Shown: piece by piece, positions 52,740 through 60,275 of the stretch | Layout: each line of letters starts with the position of its first letter | How positions within the stretch are numbered: the stretch's first letter is position 1 | DNA from: Palsa-360 sp963710315 | GTDB taxonomy: Bacteria > Acidobacteriota > Terriglobia > Acidiferrales > UBA7541 | Length of the DNA: 64,000 bases | Assembly (NCBI GenBank): GCA_963710315.1 | Contig: CAVPZW010000009.1 | Location: 62,001-126,000, forward strand | Direction of reading: 5' to 3' | The notes under the pieces: model-generated | Databases searched by the model: none | What the model was told of the DNA's origin: nothing | The model's input: only the letters and a program-made list of their open reading frames with translations | Translations under genes and position numbers: made by a program

Positions 52740-54005
52740 CTAAACTTCCGCCCCAAGTGTTTTCGCCGCCCAATCGGGGAACACAACGGGCCGCATGGAG
52801 CGCGGTCCGCCGGCGTTGGAGGCCTGCACGTGGCCCGTGCCTTCGACCATGTCGCGCTTGGAGTTCTTGGCAGCCTCATACAGGCGCAAAGCCCCAGCGG
52901 GATCCATGATGCGGTCATCCTTGCTGTAGCCGATCAGCATGGGGGCTTCGATCTTCTCCGCCCTTCCGCCGCCGAGGTTGTATTCATCCAGCTTCTTGCG
53001 CGCATCGGCCAGGTCACGCGCACCAATGATCCAGCGCACGCGCTCCTGAATCGGCGGATAGTATTCGAACAAATCCGATTTCAGGTCGTAGGAGCCGCTG
53101 CTCATGAAGGCAGCCTTGATTCTCTTCTCGCCGCTTGCGGCGCGCGGCACCCCATACCCGCCCATGCTGATTCCCTGCATGCCCACGCGCGTGGCGTCCA
53201 CATCCGGACGCGTCTCCAGATAATCGATCATGGCCTTGGCAACTCTATCCGTGTCCGGAGGAAGGTGCAGGTCATGCAAACGCATCGCTCCGCCCTGCCC
53301 CGGGAAATCCACGGCCATATAAGCCATGCCGCGAGCCGTGTACGCGCCGCCGCCCAGGATGGTGGCTTCCGCCATGGTGTCCGCGCCCTGGAATGGAATC
53401 ACAACCGGATATTTCTTGCCCGCGGGTCCATTGGGCTTGCGGAAATAGCCATCGAGCATTTTTCCTTCATAATTGATTTGCACGCGTTCGAACGGCGCGC
53501 GCGTCATCTTCCAGGCCTTGTCGTAGGTTTCGCGCATTTTCTTGTAGCTGGGCAACATGCGCGGCTCATCCACGGGCATCGGCCAGCAGGCCTCGCGGTA
53601 AAATTGCGAAGCGCGCAGATAGAACTCGTTGGCCGTGACCTTGTAGCCATCGGCGGCCAGCTTGTCGGCCTCCATTTCGTTCTTCTCCGCGACGCGTGTC
53701 CACTCCACGATCCACGATTCCAGATCGAACGGCTTCATGCGCTGCGAAACTTCCAGCGCGTCAGGATCGCTGGTGTAGATGGTCTGCGTCAGGCGAATTT
53801 CCAGCTGCCCGCCTCCCTGCAAGCCCTTGCCGGTGTACAGCGCTTTATCGTCCCGGCCGCCGATTGCACCTTTTTTTCCGGCTTCGCTGCTGGCGTCCTG
53901 TGCAAACGCGCTCGATCCGAAAGCCCTGCTAAACATGGGAAGTCCGGCTGCCGCCAGCCCCATCTTGACCAAGCCTCTACGGCTTACGTTCAAAAGTGAA
54001 TCCAT
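52740..54005 (-). CDS. Tat-exported alpha/beta hydrolase, 2,6-dihydroxypseudooxynicotine hydrolase-like (copy 2)
   Basis: 421 aa. Tat signal SRRGLVKMGLAAAGLPMFSR. A helical domain (WTRVAEKNEMEADKLAADGY, ANEFYLRASQFYREACW) precedes the hydrolase core KMLDGYFRKPNGPAGKKYPV. The nucleophile elbow is G-I-S-M-G (VGMQGISMGGYG), then LIGYSKDDRIMDP (acid) and a late His in VEGTGHVQAS. It has the same architecture as the product at 44224 but is diverged. It is convergent to the FAD oxidoreductase array, which the two hydrolases bracket. Confidence 0.87.
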   Translation of the reverse strand: MDSLLNVSRRGLVKMGLAAAGLPMFSRAFGSSAFAQDASSEAGKKGAIGGRDDKALYTGKGLQGGGQLEIRLTQTIYTSDPDALEVSQRMKPFDLESWIVEWTRVAEKNEMEADKLAADGYKVTANEFYLRASQFYREACWPMPVDEPRMLPSYKKMRETYDKAWKMTRAPFERVQINYEGKMLDGYFRKPNGPAGKKYPVVIPFQGADTMAEATILGGGAYTARGMAYMAVDFPGQGGAMRLHDLHLPPDTDRVAKAMIDYLETRPDVDATRVGMQGISMGGYGVPRAASGEKRIKAAFMSSGSYDLKSDLFEYYPPIQERVRWIIGARDLADARKKLDEYNLGGGRAEKIEAPMLIGYSKDDRIMDPAGALRLYEAAKNSKRDMVEGTGHVQASNAGGPRSMRPVVFPDWAAKTLGAEV

Positions 54006-54386
54006 TTTCTCGCCTCCATTTACCGCGTAAATTTCGATGCTGGATGTGAATGCTCTTCCCGCTTTCGGGTCATGTGCAATAAGACTGTGCTCGGAGGGGT
54101 GCCCGTTTCAAATATTTCCAAGCGCTGCTCTGCCGCGATACTCAATGCGCACCCCGCAGGCAAAGCGAATTTTCTAAGACCTTACGGCAGCCCTTACCCA
54201 GTGTCAAGCGCGTGTTTCCAGCCCATTTGTCCGATATTCTCTATTTCCGCACATAACTTATTGCTGCTGATTGCCTGGGATATCGCGATTCGCAATTGAA
54301 CCAAACGGTTAAAATGTCGCGGCTATTTTCATTGACATAAACAAGCGAACAGTGCCACACTCCGCCCCAACGGGAGGAATTCTCCA
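54006..54386. other. Intergenic region, no gene seen
   Basis: Divergent region between the hydrolase (-) and the DUF6152 gene (+). It is A/T richer toward 54290-54350. TTGACA at 54332-54337 has no convincing -10 at 17 bp. GGGAGGA at 54371 is the ribosome site of the next gene. Confidence 0.4.
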
Positions 54387-54788
54387 ATGAAAAAAGCTCT
54401 GCTCACTGTGGTTTTCGCAGCTGCATGTCTATCCCTGTATTCCCGGCCCGCGCTGGCGCATCACGGCGGCTCCGCGTATGACACCGCTCATCCGCTTACC
54501 TTGGTTGGCACGGTGAAGGATTTTCAATTCATCCAGCCACACCCACTGATCACTCTTTCCGTGAAGGACGATCAGGGCAACGTGGTCGATTGGTCCGTGG
54601 AAATGACCGCGCCCAATCATTTGGTCCATTACGGCTGGAGCGGAAAAAAACTCAAGCCCGGCGATCAAATTACCGTCACGGGATCCCCTTCCAAGAACGG
54701 ACTGAAGGTTTTGAATCTCCGGAAAATTTCCTACACCAATGGCGCGGAAATCCCGCTGGGCCCGCCGCCGGAACCGGGACAGCAGTAG
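54387..54788 (+). CDS. DUF6152 family exported protein (copy 2)
   Basis: 133 aa with ribosome site GGGAGGA. Signal peptide ending RPALAHH, then HHGGSAYDTAHPLTLVGTVK, FIQPHPLITLSVKDDQGNVV, NHLVHYGWSGKKLKPGDQIT and a Pro-rich end. It is homologous to the copy at 37997. Its secreted partner follows at 55041, but here a palindromic repeat lies between them, so the spacing is 250 nt instead of 63. Confidence 0.9.
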   Translation: MKKALLTVVFAAACLSLYSRPALAHHGGSAYDTAHPLTLVGTVKDFQFIQPHPLITLSVKDDQGNVVDWSVEMTAPNHLVHYGWSGKKLKPGDQITVTGSPSKNGLKVLNLRKISYTNGAEIPLGPPPEPGQQ

Positions 54789-54867
54789 GTCGGGCCGTTT
54801 CCATCGAATCGCGTGGCGGCGCCGCTTCCACGGGGGCAGTAATAGACGGGATACGGGGAAAATACTT

Positions 54868-54952
54868 TGTCATTCCGAGCGAAGCGAGGAATCTCTCTTT
54901 CTTTTCGTGGGCCGAAACCAAGGAGAGATTCCTCGCTTCGCTCGGAATGACA
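54868..54952. repeat. Palindromic repeat of the TGTCATTCCGAG family
   Basis: TGTCATTCCGAGCGAAGCGA with the inverted TCGCTTCGCTCGGAATGACA, and inner arms AATCTCTC and GAGAGATT around a central loop. It is the best preserved copy in the window. It is inserted between a DUF6152 gene and its partner. Confidence 0.9.
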
Positions 54953-55040
54953 AAATGGTGAAAACACTTTTTCCGCAAACTGAATAGGATGTGCTCCTCA
55001 AAAGTTTAGTTCGTTCCGAACGACAGGAGGATTTGCAGAT

Positions 55041-55863
55041 ATGCGAAAGTATTTCGTGGGTCAGGCATTGGCTCTTGCAGCTACCATGATCTTCTCGTCC
55101 ACATTGTGCGCGCAGACCGCGCCGAAGGCCGCGGCAAAAACCGAAAAGCCGGCAGCGATGGAAAAAGTGGCCCGAACCTCGGACGGCGTGCCCGATTTTT
55201 CCGGCGTCTGGGAAGGACACATGCCGCCCAGCGCCCGCAAGTATGCGGGATATTCGTTCACTGGAGACATTCCGGCGATGACTGCCTGGGGCAAAGCGCA
55301 ATATGAAATGACCAAGCCGTCCTGGGGCCCGCGCGCCGTGGAAGATTCCACCGACATGGTCAATCCAACCACGGGCAACGAAATCGGATGTTTTCCAACC
55401 GGCGTGCCGCGCATTTATGTGCATCCGTTTCCCATGGAAATTCTTCAAGTTCCCGGCCGCGTGGTACAGCTTTTCGAATTCAATCACTTCGTCCGCCAGC
55501 TGTACATCACCAAAGGTTCGCACGAACACGCCAAGGACCTGGACCCAACCTGGATGGGCGATGCGGTTGCCTGGTGGGAAGGCGACACGCTGGTGGTGGA
55601 CTCGGTGGGATTCAACGACAAGACCTGGCTCGATCGCGCAGGCCTGCCGCACTCCGATCAACTCCACGTGATTGAGCACATCAGCGCGCCCCAACCACAA
55701 GACGCTCGTCGTGCACATCACCATCGACGATCCCAAGACATACGTAAAGACCTGGGAAGGCGAGCGCATCTACGAGCTGGAACCGGATTGGAAGCTCACG
55801 GAAATGATCTGCGAAGACAACATCACCTTCAACGATTTGAAGAAGGCCGGAAAAGAGCAGTAG
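55041..55863 (+). pseudogene. Secreted protein of the acidobacterial conserved family (partner of DUF6152, copy 2), one frameshift
   Basis: Ribosome site AGGAGG; signal peptide (ALALAATMIFSSTLCAQ). The domain reads PDFSGVWEGHM, PRIYVHPFPMEILQ, WWEGDTLVVDSVGFNDKTWL and PHSDQLHVIEHIS. At about 55686 one extra base shifts the frame; homology resumes as RPNHKTLVVHITIDDPKTYV and ends MICEDNITFNDLKKAGKEQ at 55863. The restored protein (about 273 aa) aligns with the product at 38450. Without correction the frame would run on to 55991 with unrelated sequence. Confidence 0.83.
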
Positions 55864-55869
55864 GTTTTT

Positions 55870-55895
55870 GTAGCACAGGCTTCAGCCTGTGCTAC
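55870..55895. repeat. Collapsed solo REP (26 bp perfect palindrome)
   Basis: GTAGCACAGGCT and AGCCTGTGCTAC are joined by TC. It looks like a doublet whose loop and inner arms were lost, leaving left and right ends fused. It lies 4 nt upstream of the stop-side end of the esterase gene. Confidence 0.85.
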
Positions 55896-55899
55896 TTGA

Positions 55900-57096
55900 T
55901 TAGTGCACGTTCTTGGCGAGCCAATCCGCAAAATACTTGGCAATCTGATCGCTGTTTTTGTCGAGCATCAATTCGTGTTCGTTCCCCGTGATTCCCACAT
56001 CCTCCAGCTTGACGTATTGCGTCTTCACGCCCGCCTGATTCAGCCACTTGGCAATGCAGGAATCGAATACGCGGTGGTAGCTGGCCTGAGTGGAAACATC
56101 CAGCACCGGAATATCCTTCATGCTCACCAGTTTGTGCGCGGATTCTTTCTGCACATAGCAAGGAACCGTGCCCGGATCATCCGCCTTTGCTTCCAGCACG
56201 GGCTGTAGTTCGGCGGGATCGCTGACCGGAGGGTCGTAGTGCAGCGGCAACGAAGTAACGCCCCAGACCAGGCTGCCGGGGCCGCTGTAAGTAATTTTGG
56301 AAGTGTCCACATTCTTGATTGGCGGACCTGCCGGCTCAGCGGTGATGATGGCCTTCACAAGATTGGGCCGCGCATCCGCCACTTGCCAGCCGAATTCCCC
56401 TCCCTGCGAATGCGTGATCAGAATGACGGGAGAGCCGATCTTATCCAGCAGCGCAACGTGCGCGTCGAGATTCAGTTTGGCCTGTTTTCCGCCCTGTAGA
56501 AATTGCACCTGCGTGCGCGCAAAATCGTCGAACACAGGATCGCCCATCTTGCCCTTGTTGGGGCCGTCACCCGGCCATTGAGAGAACGTCTTGGCCTGCG
56601 GCCAGTTCCCTTGCGCGCCGATGTCCGTCCAAATTTGCTCAAGCTGCAAGGCGGTGCGAATGGTCAGTGTGCCATCGCCATCCGCGCTGGGATTGTACGT
56701 GGACCGCCCGCGCGCGGGAAAATCCACCATGTAGATCGTGTATCCCTGCTTGAGGAAGAAGTATGCCCAGCCCGCGCGCCCGTCCGGCGTCTGCAGCCAA
56801 TCCGTGCCGGTTTGCCCCGCGCCATGAAAAAACACGATCGGATAGGGGTGGCGAATCTTCTTGGGCACCATCACTTCCACATATTCCGCGCCGTCCATCA
56901 CTTCCTTGCCGGGCGCGCCCACATACTGCCCACCCACATAAAAGAAGCCCGTGCTGGCGACATCGGCCGTCGAAAACGTGTGGATCGCCGAAGGAGGTGC
57001 GCCCGATGCGCGGCTCTGCGCCCGCGCCGAGAAAGAAATGCCAACGATAGCAAGAAGCAATGCGGGCAGCACGGCAGCCCATGTCCTCATTCTCAT
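55900..57096 (-). CDS. Exported alpha/beta hydrolase (esterase-like)
   Basis: 398 aa from ATG 57096, after AAGGGGATGG; a second ATG two codons later is possible. Sec signal (VLPALLLAIVGISFSARAQS). The alpha/beta-hydrolase core shows PIVFFHGAGQTGTDW (oxyanion region), MVDFPARGRSTYNP, the nucleophile region LITHSQGGEFGW, in which the usual first Gly of G-H-S-x-G is Thr, and a late GNEHELMLDKNS with the catalytic His. Likely a periplasmic esterase or lactonase. It is divergent from the fused molybdenum hydroxylase gene. Confidence 0.87.
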   Translation of the reverse strand: MRMRTWAAVLPALLLAIVGISFSARAQSRASGAPPSAIHTFSTADVASTGFFYVGGQYVGAPGKEVMDGAEYVEVMVPKKIRHPYPIVFFHGAGQTGTDWLQTPDGRAGWAYFFLKQGYTIYMVDFPARGRSTYNPSADGDGTLTIRTALQLEQIWTDIGAQGNWPQAKTFSQWPGDGPNKGKMGDPVFDDFARTQVQFLQGGKQAKLNLDAHVALLDKIGSPVILITHSQGGEFGWQVADARPNLVKAIITAEPAGPPIKNVDTSKITYSGPGSLVWGVTSLPLHYDPPVSDPAELQPVLEAKADDPGTVPCYVQKESAHKLVSMKDIPVLDVSTQASYHRVFDSCIAKWLNQAGVKTQYVKLEDVGITGNEHELMLDKNSDQIAKYFADWLAKNVH

Positions 57097-57468
57097 GATC
57101 CATCCCCTTGTGTGAAATGCCTGTTGCAAAATTTGAATTGGAATTTCCTACGCGGGGAGTATACAACACCTGAAGCGACATATTCTCCCTGCCCAGTTTT
57201 TCCCCCAATCGCTAATTTCAAGAAATTCATTCTTGCCGCAGCCATTTCAGCTCCTGCCGGCACTTCATGCAACACACTGACAACAAGCAGCTTAGGCCTG
57301 CGGCCACCTACAGCCCAACAAGGGCGGAGTATCTGAGGGACCCATTTCTAACCACGGTCGATCCAAAACATCTAATTAATTGAAGTAGCAGAACCGTGTT
57401 GCACAAAACCAAAAGCGACCTAGGCGATGAAGTAATTTTGTTCGTCCAAAAGAGACACTGGCCAAACT
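57097..57468. other. Intergenic region, no gene or repeat seen
   Basis: Divergent spacer of about 370 bp between the esterase (-) and the fused molybdenum hydroxylase (+). Moderately A/T-rich around 57120-57240 and 57360-57440. No convincing promoter pair, hairpin or ribosome site is seen before ATG 57469. Confidence 0.4.
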
Positions 57469-60195
57469 ATGCCGAATCTTAGCTTCACGCTGAACGGAAA
57501 ACCCACCACCTGCTCCTACGAGCCGGGCATGCACTTCCTTGAGGTGCTCCGCGAAGAGTGCGGCATCGTTTCCGCAAAGAACGGCTGCGCCCCTGAAGGA
57601 ACCTGCGGCTGCTGCACCATCATTGTGGACGGGCGGCCTGCCATGGCCTGCCTGCGCAAGCCGGAGCAGATGGAAGGCCGCGATGTGGTCACGCTGGAAG
57701 GCATTCCCGAGGACATGCGCCGGGTGCTGAGCGAGGCATTCGTGCTGGAAGGCGGAGTGCAATGCGGCTTCTGCATCCCCGGGATCGTGGTGCGCGCCAC
57801 TTCGCTGATGCAGCAGGGCACGGCCGATAACCGCGAGGCCGTGGCCAAGGCGCTGGACGCCCACGTTTGCCGCTGCACGGGCTACGAGCGAATCCTGGAT
57901 GCGGTGCAGACCGCCGGCGAGGCCTGGAAGAGCGATAAGAAAGTGCATGGCGACCAGCCCAGGCGGCACTGCTTCTTTGGCGAAGAATTCGGGATGACCC
58001 GCAATCCGGAGTTCGCGCCCTCCGGCAACGGAAAACCGGCCAACCGCGATGGCATTGGCAAGTCGCCGCTGCGCTACGGCGGACTCGATCAGACGCTGGG
58101 CGAAAAAGCTTTCGTGGAAGATATGAAAGCGCCGGGAATGCTGCACGGAGCCATGGTGCTGAGCGAGCACCCGCGCGCCAAAGTATTGGCCATGCACACG
58201 GAACGCGCGCTGGCCATGCCGGGCGTCGTGCGAATTTTTACGGCAGCAGATGTGTTCGCGGAAAGAGGGGCGGGGATTGCCGTGCCCGATCTGCCGATTT
58301 TCGTGGCTGTGGGCGAAGACACCTGCTGCGTGGGCGATTTCCTGGTCATGGTGGTGGCCGATACGCAGTTTCATGCGCGCCAGGCGGCGGATCAAGTGAA
58401 AGTCGATTACCAAGTGCTGACTCCCTTGACCGATCCGTTCGAGGCGCTGAAGCCCGGCGCAATCCAGGTGCATGGGCCTGACACCTTGCGCCCCGCTCTC
58501 AATCTGGTGGGCACCACGGCATACTCGCGCGGCGATGTGGATGCGGCGCTGGCGTCGGCGACACACATCATCGATCGCGTCTGGCAAACGCAAGCGATTG
58601 ACCCCGCCTTCCTGGAACCGGAAGCTTGTCTGGCATTGCCACAAGGAAAAGGCATAAAGGTCCACACGCAGAGCCAGGGTTCCATTCACGATCAGGACCA
58701 GATTGCCAAAATTTTAAATTTGCCGATTGAAGATGTGGAAATCGCGCTGGCTGCCAGCGGCGGTGCGTTCGGCGCCAAGGAAGAGCTGTCGATTCAAGCG
58801 CAGACCTCGCTTGCCGCGTTTCTACTGCAGCGGCCGGTGAAAACCGTGCTCACGCGCAAGCAGTCCACGCAGCATCACGTGAAGCGCCACCCCGTGAACA
58901 TTCACCTGACCGTTGCAGCGGATGCCGATGGGCATCTGCTGGCGGTGCGTGCGCGCATCGTGGGCGACGCAGGAGGCTACGCCGGCACCAGCGCCAAATG
59001 CATGTTGCGCGCGGCCTGCCACGCCTGCGGCGCGTACCGCGTGCCTAACGTGGACGTCGAATCCAAGGCTGTCTATACCAACAATCCCACCAGCGGCGCC
59101 ATGCGCGGCTTCGGCAGCAATCAGGCGCAATTCGCAATGGAAGGTGCCATGGACCTGCTGGCGGAAAAAGTGGGCGTCGACGGCTACGAGATTCGCATGC
59201 GCAACATTCTGAATCCCGGCGACGCATTCGCCACCGGCCAGATCATGCGCGACAGCGTGCTGGGCCTGCGGCGCACGCTGGAAGCCGCGAGGGATACATA
59301 CAAGCAGGCCAAGTATGCGGGCATCGCCTGCGGGATCAAGAGCACAGGCATTGGAAACGGCACGGTCGATAGCGGGCACATCAAAATTCGCGTGCTGGAA
59401 GGCGCGCGCGTGGAGATCCTCAACGGCTACACGGAAATGGGACAGGGCATCTACACGGCCACCCGCCAGGCCGTGTGCCAGGAGACCGGGCTGCCGGCGG
59501 AGATCATGTCCGTGCGATGGGACAAGGAACTTGGCAGGAAGTGCGGCGAGACCTGGGCTTCGCGCGGCACCACGCTGAGTTGCGCAGCGGCACAAAGGGC
59601 CGGCCAGAAATTCGCCGCCGATCTGAAAGAGCACAAGCTCGAAGATCTGGTTGGCCGCGAGTATGACGGTGAAATTATTTGCGACTTCACGACGCGACCT
59701 GGCACGCCCGAATCGTTTACCAATCCCACCACGCACCTGACCTTCAGCTACGCCACGCAAGTGGTGATCCTCAACGAACACGGAAAGCTGGAACGCGTGG
59801 TGGCCGCCCATGACGTGGGCCGCGCGCTGAATCCGCGCCTGTGCGCCGAGCAGATGGAGGGCGGCGTGCACATGGGACTGGGCTATGCGCTCAGCGAAAA
59901 TTTCCCGTACACGGGTGGCCGCCCGGACTCCCTGCTGATGCGCGATTTCGGAATCGTACGCGCCAAGGACACGCCGAGGATCGACGTGATCCTGATTGAA
60001 GTGCCCGATGAGATTGGCGGGTACGGATCGAAAGGCGTGGGCGAAATCGGATGCGTGGCGACCACCGGGGCGGTGGCCAGCGCGCTATATTCCTACGACG
60101 GAATTCGCCGCTTCAAGCTGCCCATGCAGGATTCCGCTGCGGCGGCTCCCTCTGTTCCAAAATCGCGGAAAAAGATGCTCGTGGCTGCCGACTAA
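57469..60195 (+). CDS. Fused [2Fe-2S]/molybdopterin hydroxylase (xanthine dehydrogenase family, no FAD domain)
   Basis: 908 aa. The N-terminal Fe-S domain has Cys40, 46, 49 and 61 (NGCAPEGTCGCC) and Cys99, 102, 134 and 136 (QCGFCIPG, VCRCTGYERI). After a linker comes the molybdopterin domain: RYGGLDQTLGEKAFVEDMKA, PAFLEPEACLAL, GGAFGAKEELSIQ, GAMRGFGSNQAQFAMEGAMD, GYTEMGQGIYTATRQ and the active-site KGVGEIGCVATTGA with the catalytic Glu. The fusion without a FAD domain resembles selenium-dependent xanthine dehydrogenase-type and aldehyde oxidoreductase-type enzymes. No Tat signal, so cytoplasmic. It would hydroxylate a purine, aldehyde or N-heterocycle. It is convergent with the CoxMSL-type cluster. 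Confidence 0.93.
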   Translation: MPNLSFTLNGKPTTCSYEPGMHFLEVLREECGIVSAKNGCAPEGTCGCCTIIVDGRPAMACLRKPEQMEGRDVVTLEGIPEDMRRVLSEAFVLEGGVQCGFCIPGIVVRATSLMQQGTADNREAVAKALDAHVCRCTGYERILDAVQTAGEAWKSDKKVHGDQPRRHCFFGEEFGMTRNPEFAPSGNGKPANRDGIGKSPLRYGGLDQTLGEKAFVEDMKAPGMLHGAMVLSEHPRAKVLAMHTERALAMPGVVRIFTAADVFAERGAGIAVPDLPIFVAVGEDTCCVGDFLVMVVADTQFHARQAADQVKVDYQVLTPLTDPFEALKPGAIQVHGPDTLRPALNLVGTTAYSRGDVDAALASATHIIDRVWQTQAIDPAFLEPEACLALPQGKGIKVHTQSQGSIHDQDQIAKILNLPIEDVEIALAASGGAFGAKEELSIQAQTSLAAFLLQRPVKTVLTRKQSTQHHVKRHPVNIHLTVAADADGHLLAVRARIVGDAGGYAGTSAKCMLRAACHACGAYRVPNVDVESKAVYTNNPTSGAMRGFGSNQAQFAMEGAMDLLAEKVGVDGYEIRMRNILNPGDAFATGQIMRDSVLGLRRTLEAARDTYKQAKYAGIACGIKSTGIGNGTVDSGHIKIRVLEGARVEILNGYTEMGQGIYTATRQAVCQETGLPAEIMSVRWDKELGRKCGETWASRGTTLSCAAAQRAGQKFAADLKEHKLEDLVGREYDGEIICDFTTRPGTPESFTNPTTHLTFSYATQVVILNEHGKLERVVAAHDVGRALNPRLCAEQMEGGVHMGLGYALSENFPYTGGRPDSLLMRDFGIVRAKDTPRIDVILIEVPDEIGGYGSKGVGEIGCVATTGAVASALYSYDGIRRFKLPMQDSAAAAPSVPKSRKKMLVAAD

Positions 60196-60196
60196 A

Positions 60197-60268
60197 GTAG
60201 CACAGGCTTCAGCCTGTGGAATTTAGGCCTTGCTAGGACTACCCCCCACAGGCTGAAGCCTGTGCTAC
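60197..60268. repeat. REPIN-type repeat (doublet n)
   Basis: GTAGCACAGGCTTCAGCCTG and the inverted copy ending TGTGCTAC, with the CCTTGCTAGG loop phrase shared with doublets a and f. It lies between the two convergent molybdenum hydroxylase loci, 1 nt after the stop of the first. Confidence 0.9.
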
Positions 60269-60275
60269 TAAACCC

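Noticed and set aside
54332..54360. Promoter for the second DUF6152 gene based on TTGACA
   Set aside because: The -35 is perfect but no acceptable -10 lies 15-19 bp downstream.
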